A stretch of 64,000 nucleotides of DNA, from assembly GCA_033032175.1 (NCBI GenBank), contig CM065313.1, forward strand, positions 15,291,327 to 15,355,326. Direction: 5' to 3'. The DNA comes from Saturnia japonica. Taxonomy: Eukaryota > Arthropoda > Insecta > Lepidoptera > Saturniidae. The position numbers and the translations under genes are program-made. The notes beneath the pieces are model-generated. The model had not been told where the DNA came from. It searched no databases and worked only from the letters and a program-made list of their open reading frames with translations. Below, piece by piece: positions 59,201 to 64,000 of this stretch. Within the stretch, counting starts at the first letter, position 1; each line of letters starts with the position of its first letter.

Positions 59201-61411
59201 AGGTAGATAGACAGCCTTTGGATTTTTTATTTCTTCAACCTTTGTAATCTCTTCCATATGGTTTTGATCAATGTAATCTTCTATAGCTTTGGTATATTCC
59301 TTCTGTAAAGTTTTATCTTTATTAAACCTTTTTTCTAATAAATTAAATCTATGTAGAGCGATTTTGTCTAAACTGTTATTTAAACACCTGGGTTCAGAAT
59401 TTTTAAAGGGTAAACGAACTTTATATCGTCCATCTTTCTCTCGTATGGTAGTTGTATTAAATAACTCTTCACATTTATTCTCATCGCTTGTCATTTTCTT
59501 ATAAACTTCATTAGGTTCTTTTTCTAGCTCCCAAAATTTCTTCAATATTTCGTCTTCTTTTACTCTAAGGTGTAAGTTTATAATTTTCTTAGGATTAGGA
59601 TTTTCAATCCGGCCTGATAAAACCCATCCGAGTTGCGTATTTTGTGCAACTGGACCACTGTATAAAGGATGTTTCAAAAGACCACTCAAAATGATCTCAC
59701 TGTAAATCTCAACTCCCAGGATAATGTCGATTTTACCAGGTGTTCCGTACTGAGGATCGGCTAATGGTAGTGTCTCAATATCTGACCATTTTTTGACCAC
59801 AACATTATTGGTAGGTAGAAAAGATGTCAAAGAACGTAGCACGAAAGCTTGAACCTGCACAGAAAAATTGGGAGTTTGGATTGACTCTAAATTAAATAAA
59901 ACCTTACTTTTAATTTTCATATCACCATCACCTACACCTGAAACAAGACCATTCATAGGGATTTTATACAAGCCTAATCTTTGTACTGTGTCTTCGGTTA
60001 CAAAAGATGCTTCAGAACCCTGATCTATTAAAACTCGAACTATTTCGGAAAACCCAGATGGGGTTTTGATCTTAGCTAACGCTGTTGCCAGTAGTACTTC
60101 ACTATTACTCTCCACAGCAAAGTGAGCCAAGATCTTTTTCTCATTATCTTGATTAGAGGACTCTTTGTTGACAGAAACAGCACGAGTTCTTATATTCTCC
60201 GTTGGTGAGGGTCCGCAAGCTGTAGCTCTCTCAATATGTAATAAGGTATGATGTCTTCTTCCACAGCGTCGACAATAGGTAGGTCGGTGACAGTTTTTCA
60301 CATTATGGCTTGAGGCAAAACAATTGAAGCATAGCCCCTTGGATTTTATAAACTCTATTCTCTTTTCTGGGGGCTGGCTTTTAAATTGTTCACATTGGAA
60401 TAATAAATGTTGACTATTGCATTTTACACAAGCTAAATTTTTATTTATATTTGTTTCTAGTGTGCAGTGATATGACTTCCGTTTTGATCCCATATGTTTA
60501 TTTACTTTACATTCTTCCAACATTTCCAAACTTCTGAATCTTGTCTCTAAGAAGCTCACAAGATCGTTCCATGTTGGAAGACTATCAGAATCGCATTGAC
60601 TCAAGTTTGATTCCCACAATTTTCTAGACTCTATATCCAGTTTTGTTACAATTAAATGAATTACGATAGTATCCCATGAATCAACGATTATGCCCAAATT
60701 TTTGAGTAATTTTAAGCACGACGATGTATTATCTAAAATTTCTTTTATTGCGGTCGAAGATTCAGTTGTTATAATTCTTTGTGCAAATAAACGCTTCATT
60801 ACTTCATTGACATTATACCTTTTGTTATTATATCTGCGTTTTAATTGATTCCAGGCTTCTTCATAATTTGTCTCTGTAGTATTAAGGTTCATAAGAAGTT
60901 TCTCTGGTTCACCGGACAAGCAACTTTTCAGATAATGTAACTTTTGGACTGGATTTATATTATTATTATTGTGTATTAGGGAAACAAACATGTCATGAAA
61001 CATTTGCCATTCTTCATAACTTCCTTTAAAACTCGGCAATTGGATTTGTGGCAATTTAACTTCACATAGTGATTGTGATGGAACAGTTATAGTTTTTGAA
61101 TTGGAGTCTGACTTTTCCGTCAACATTTTAAAATCTTCCTTAAGCTTTGTTTTGTAATCCGTATAAATATCGTCGAATTCATAATATACATTGCTTATAA
61201 AATACTCGTTTTTCTGTTTTTGTTCTTTTGACACTTTACTGACAATGTCCGAATGTAAATTCATAAAATCTTTAGAAATTTTCTCTAAATTTTCGAGTTT
61301 TGATTCAACGTAAGATTTTGTTATACGTGTTTTCGGCGATTTTTTATAATTCTCGAAAGCTTTTTTTACCTTTTCTAAATTATCATCTTGCCGCAGATAA
61401 AGTGACTCCAT
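56216..61411 (-). CDS. BEL/Pao gag-pol polyprotein
   Basis: A single 1731-residue frame. In order: coiled, charged N-terminal gag; DUF1759-type gag core (about 130-300); three zinc-knuckle-like motifs (about 328-395), including a classic C-x2-C-x4-H-x4-C; aspartic protease with 'LIDQGSEASF' (about 462; DQG in place of the usual DSG/DTG, as often in this group); reverse transcriptase (about 690-950) with 'ADLSQMYRQV' and YMDD (about 874); RNase H ('FADASSSAYAA' about 1053, 'SDSTVVLAW' about 1127); integrase with HHCC zinc site (about 1357-1397), core 'GVDFTGH' (about 1427), 'YSDNGTNFLG' (about 1493) and 'GLWEAGVRS' (about 1545); C-terminal DUF5641-type domain (about 1600-1717). All catalytic motifs are present and no stop interrupts it. 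The start ATG lies 120 bp after the primer-binding site. Proteolysis into separate enzymes is expected from the family. Confidence 0.95.
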   Translation of the reverse strand: MESLYLRQDDNLEKVKKAFENYKKSPKTRITKSYVESKLENLEKISKDFMNLHSDIVSKVSKEQKQKNEYFISNVYYEFDDIYTDYKTKLKEDFKMLTEKSDSNSKTITVPSQSLCEVKLPQIQLPSFKGSYEEWQMFHDMFVSLIHNNNNINPVQKLHYLKSCLSGEPEKLLMNLNTTETNYEEAWNQLKRRYNNKRYNVNEVMKRLFAQRIITTESSTAIKEILDNTSSCLKLLKNLGIIVDSWDTIVIHLIVTKLDIESRKLWESNLSQCDSDSLPTWNDLVSFLETRFRSLEMLEECKVNKHMGSKRKSYHCTLETNINKNLACVKCNSQHLLFQCEQFKSQPPEKRIEFIKSKGLCFNCFASSHNVKNCHRPTYCRRCGRRHHTLLHIERATACGPSPTENIRTRAVSVNKESSNQDNEKKILAHFAVESNSEVLLATALAKIKTPSGFSEIVRVLIDQGSEASFVTEDTVQRLGLYKIPMNGLVSGVGDGDMKIKSKVLFNLESIQTPNFSVQVQAFVLRSLTSFLPTNNVVVKKWSDIETLPLADPQYGTPGKIDIILGVEIYSEIILSGLLKHPLYSGPVAQNTQLGWVLSGRIENPNPKKIINLHLRVKEDEILKKFWELEKEPNEVYKKMTSDENKCEELFNTTTIREKDGRYKVRLPFKNSEPRCLNNSLDKIALHRFNLLEKRFNKDKTLQKEYTKAIEDYIDQNHMEEITKVEEIKNPKAVYLPHHAVIKKDRETTKLRVVYDASCKGTNNISLNDTFLIGPKIQQDLRHILMRWRYHPYCIVADLSQMYRQVLVHEDDTDYQRIYWRRESNQTIRHYRLLRLTFGTACAPYLAVKSLQQLAKDEQQNFPLASAITLKDFYMDDLLTGCEEENDAIQIFNEMNDLMNSGGFQLQKWCTNSYTLLNYIKSEKQKNTETIIFKTDNIVKVLGISWNKITDSFEYNYKIEGIEDVVTKRKVLSDIGRLYDPLGWLAPVIVISKILMQKLWKLNLSWDNILPSELLNEWIAFKRDLCNTKHIKIPRWLNYRTDYACELHVFADASSSAYAAVVYIKVIDNKGNIYVHLVSAKTKVAPIDRQISIPRLELCAAVLAAKLIYEVSVIMGIPKVNLFAWSDSTVVLAWIKGEPSRWTTFVSNRVSDILNILDSHQWNHVSTNNNPADPASRGLSSCDLIKLDMWWHGPDFLIKKNKYKTDFNEFITTEEIKPIKLLATGVKPIENFVWQKFSNLKKALRILSYCRRILKFRLPKDSRPKENITFITTKEMEEVLNICIKATQILYFEEEIKDLKCKENVSKKSILHTLSPILDKNDILRVGGRVTHSPESYDKRHPVILPYESHLTRLITLDAHIKTLHGGPQIMLNYIRSKYWIARGRILVKKIYRECVTCVRYRKQNNNMFMGQLPKARITPSRPFKSAGVDFTGHINIRFSPGRGARSYKGYICLLICMVTKAIHLEAVSDLTSKGFIAAFRRFVSRRGHCQNLYSDNGTNFLGAQKELCEMYKRNISQLTSEFQQMLAGEGTSWHFIPPHAPNFGGLWEAGVRSTKTHLKKIIGDSTLTFEELCTVLTQIEACLNSRPISYISDDPNDPLPLTPGHFLVGEPLITIPDEDHSINKCSNLSRWKFCQRMVNSFWNKWSKEYLITLNNRYKWSVKGDEPNIGDIVIIRDENVPPAKWLLGKIIQKHTGLDGITRVVTVKTKFGLYKRSLNKLCILLNDNKTFK

Positions 61412-61531
61412 TTTGTTTGTATAATTTACAACGTAATAGTTGTACTAGGGATTTTTTCCAAGTTCACTTCAAACTAAATAAACGAATAAACTGTTCTTTT
61501 ACACACTATTTATTAATTTGGTTTATTTATT

Positions 61532-61549
61532 TCCCGTGTTTCGGCACCA
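61532..61549 (-). other. Primer-binding site, tRNA-Phe type
   Basis: Directly beside the 5' LTR. On the element strand it reads 'tggtgccgaaacacggga'. From my knowledge of the conserved eukaryotic tRNA-Phe 3' end, 17 of 18 bases pair with it, including CCA. Confidence 0.8.
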
Positions 61550-61708
61550 TGTTCACTCGTTTTAAAATACAATAAAATCAACATTTCACTGAATTTCGTT
61601 ATTAGTTTTATTCCAAGATTGACATAGAGAGATCGATTAAAAGTGTGACCAAATTAACATAAAAATTACACAGAATATTTTTCTTAATGATACCAATGTT
61701 TTCAAACA
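61550..61708 (-). promoter_or_regulatory. 5' LTR of BEL/Pao element (promoter)
   Basis: Identical to 55794-55952. As the 5' LTR it should hold the promoter that drives gag-pol. No clear TATA box assigned. Confidence 0.9.
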
Positions 61709-61712
61709 GTGA

Positions 61713-64000
61713 TGTCGTACATTTTTTCCATATAAACTTATTCTATACATTTTATCCATTTTGTCATAATTCTAATCATATACATGTTACACATAATACA
61801 TAAGCACCTATATACTACATAATACATGACACGTAATTCGTAATGTAGCGTAGTTGCTAACATTTTCTCTATAAATCTATTTCGTTTCTCTATATTAATG
61901 TTACCTAATTATTCTTATATACATATAAAACACACAATATATAACACATGACACATAATAATACATAATTCAGTCGCCAACAAAAATAGTAAAGTCAGTA
62001 ATTGGTTTTAATATTTGAGAAGGGGTGAAAATTTTGTTTTGTAATAAACAAATATTTTGGTAACGTAAATAGATTATATTTCATTATATAACGTCTTCTA
62101 ATGATTTATCTCAAAACTTCAATTTTAGGCGGACTATAGTGTAATATTATTCCAGTCGAAAGCTCAGCGTCTCAAACCAGTAGCCACCAACTATCGGCTA
62201 ACAAGTTTTAGTCCCTTACAATCGCGCCATTAACCCCGCTCCGAGGAATTCAATTCGGTATATTGTCTTCAATTTTTCTTTATTCCGACGACTCCCTTGA
62301 GGAAAGGACATATCTTTTTAGAGGGAACAAAAAATACACAATTGTAACATGACTTCTCTTGGTATTCATTATTGCAAAAGTTATCAATTATTCCAAAGTC
62401 TATGTCCGAAGTATTGAGATGGCAAAATACATAAAGTAAACATACATAGTACAAGAAAGAAAATAAGTTTATCTATACAAACATACATACATAATATAAT
62501 TAATATTAATATAATATATATAATAAAAACGTAACTGATCGATGTCTGTACATAGAAGATATATGAGAAAAACTATTATGAGGGATCTTTATCAACGCAG
62601 TAGAACCCAAAACAATGGTTGTTAGAATTTTTGACCGTTTGTCTGTTTGTCAACGTTTGTGCGCGTTAATCTCAGGAACGGCTTAACCGATTTGAAAAAG
62701 GTTTTCACTAATATATTGTGGTAAGGTACACTTAACATTTAGTGTTTGTTTTACTGCAATCAGATCATAAATAAAAATATTATATCAATTTAAAAAATCA
62801 CGTCAAACATTTATTCGATAAAAATGCTATAAAATAGCTCTTCAATTCAATTGGCTTAAACTTTATTTATCGGTATATTATGGTTTGTAAAACGATGATG
62901 ATTGAAAATTTACATAAAGTTAAAAAATGGAGAGTTACGGAAGTTAGTGATCCAATATAAGTTGGCCTCAGATCTATATGATAAATCATATTAAAATGGG
63001 GTCAGCATAGGCTGGATTTTTATAGGTTAAGATGGCAATTCATTTCGAAAAAGATCGATTCATAAAAAAAATTGAGGTCTAAAAGATCGATCTCTCAAAA
63101 ATCGGTCTTTTTTCGATTCACTTTCGGATTTGTATTAACAATATAAAAATTCCTAAAATAGATAACAAAAAGAACATCACAACAATCGATATTTTGCCAT
63201 TTTTAACTTATTAAAGTATCATCAGTTATTATAGAGAAACATAGAAAGGTATAGAGAGAGAGAATTTATTAAAGGTATATATATAGTGTTAAGCATTAGC
63301 CCTAGGATTGAAAAAGAACAACGGGCAAAGTTAACAAGTTATTTATTAGATAAAAATTGAATTTAAAATAAAAATAAAAAGACTATTCCTGTGCACGACC
63401 AAAGCAAACGGGACCTCTGCAGAGTTGTACTCGCAAATAGTACGTGGCACGCGACTCAATACATTGTAGGAATATCGTAAAACTAAAGTGAATGTAGATA
63501 TTAAGTTTTGTCATGTACCCTTAGGATCTATTTAGAATAAGCTATCCAGTTTAGTGGTCAAATGTTAATAATAAATTAATATAAACTATCGACATGCCAA
63601 ACATATTATGAAGAAATCGATTTACAAGACAATCTTTAACGTACAAGAAAACCATCTTTAATGGTTTGAGGAGTTCCCTGGTGTAACTTCGAAGTCGAAG
63701 GTCTAATGCTAGTGAAATTATAATGAGACCACCCTTGAGGTCCACCCTTTCCAACGAAAAAAGAATCATCAAAATTGGTTTATAAACAAAGAAGTTGTGC
63801 CCGTAAATCCATAAAAAAATATCCCTCCTTTTTTGAAGTCAGTTAAAATTAACAATGAAAAGGTTAATTATGAGCACAACAATATCATTTCAAAATGTTT
63901 ATCCATCTTCAATAACATGTTATTATAAATTTAACCTTCGCTTCAGTAAAAAATGAATAAAAGTTAATAAACCCAGAAAAAGTTAAGGTCTTTATTACCA
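61713..64000. other. AT-rich DNA with repeat remnants
   Basis: No gene recognised. 61780-61980 is rich in 'acataatacataa'-like low complexity. 62640-62750 ('ggaacggcttaaccgatttg') is a lepidopteran repeat remnant. The short minus-strand frames at 62269-62454 and 63551-63772 lack family features. Confidence 0.4.

Larger units (their letters stand above)
55794..61708 (-). mobile_element. Complete BEL/Pao LTR retrotransposon
   Basis: A 5915-bp element on the minus strand. Two identical 159-bp LTRs (55794-55952 and 61550-61708), with TG...CA ends, flank an internal region with a tRNA-Phe-type primer-binding site, one long gag-pol frame and a purine-rich tract before the 3' LTR ('ggtgggcgaga' on the element strand). 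GTGA on both sides (55790-55793, 61709-61712) is a 4-bp target duplication. The LTRs are short for the family. LTR identity, target duplication and an uninterrupted frame together indicate a very recent insertion, possibly still active. Confidence 0.95.

Overview
The window looks like a gene-poor, AT-rich stretch of a moth or butterfly (Lepidoptera) chromosome. The evidence is indirect: spliceosomal introns, the dispersed repeats with 'gcccgcgacttcgtccgcg'-type ends that are common in Lepidoptera, LINE tails of the 'catcaggtgatc' type, and an assortment of insect transposons (BEL/Pao, R1-clade, Jockey-like and RTE-like LINEs, a mariner-type element). There are no bacterial operons, no CRISPR array and no rRNA genes.

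Layout. 1-9 kb: a 5' half of a mariner-type (DD41D-like) transposon (781-1312), a tRNA-like SINE (5911-6075), a broken Jockey-like LINE with 3'UTR and poly(A) (6107-7490), and a common dispersed repeat (8330-8990). 9-26 kb: mostly unassigned AT-rich DNA with a 15-bp minisatellite (9395-9610), two GC-rich blocks (11640-11945, 21125-21245) and scattered repeat remnants. 26-30 kb: a foldback element (26009-26799), then the only convincing host gene, at least four plus-strand exons (27008-29510) with good splice sites and a polyadenylation signal at 29999. The encoded protein (443 aa as seen) is unidentified, disordered and proline-rich, with about nine basic-basic-x-S kinase motifs. 30-37 kb: unassigned DNA with LINE/SINE remnants.

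37.2-48.5 kb is a direct tandem duplication. Copy A (37206-41268) and copy B (42389-48481) are separated by a 5'-truncated copy of the same mariner family. Its reading frame (41220-42281) is open, but its first 15 codons come from copy A flank. The two copies differ by a 401-bp segment, a 174-bp MITE-like insertion and an R1-clade LINE that replaced 626 bp of target in copy B. 52.46-54.04 kb is a terminal-inverted-repeat element containing a near-perfect 138-bp palindrome and a PIF1-helicase remnant.

55.79-61.71 kb is a structurally complete BEL/Pao retrotransposon on the minus strand: identical 159-bp LTRs, a 4-bp target duplication, a tRNA-Phe-type primer site and one uninterrupted 1731-codon gag-pol frame. 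It is probably a very recent insertion. The genes do not form a pathway. The window is one host gene set among transposons of several ages, with the BEL/Pao element the youngest-looking and the LINE relics much older.
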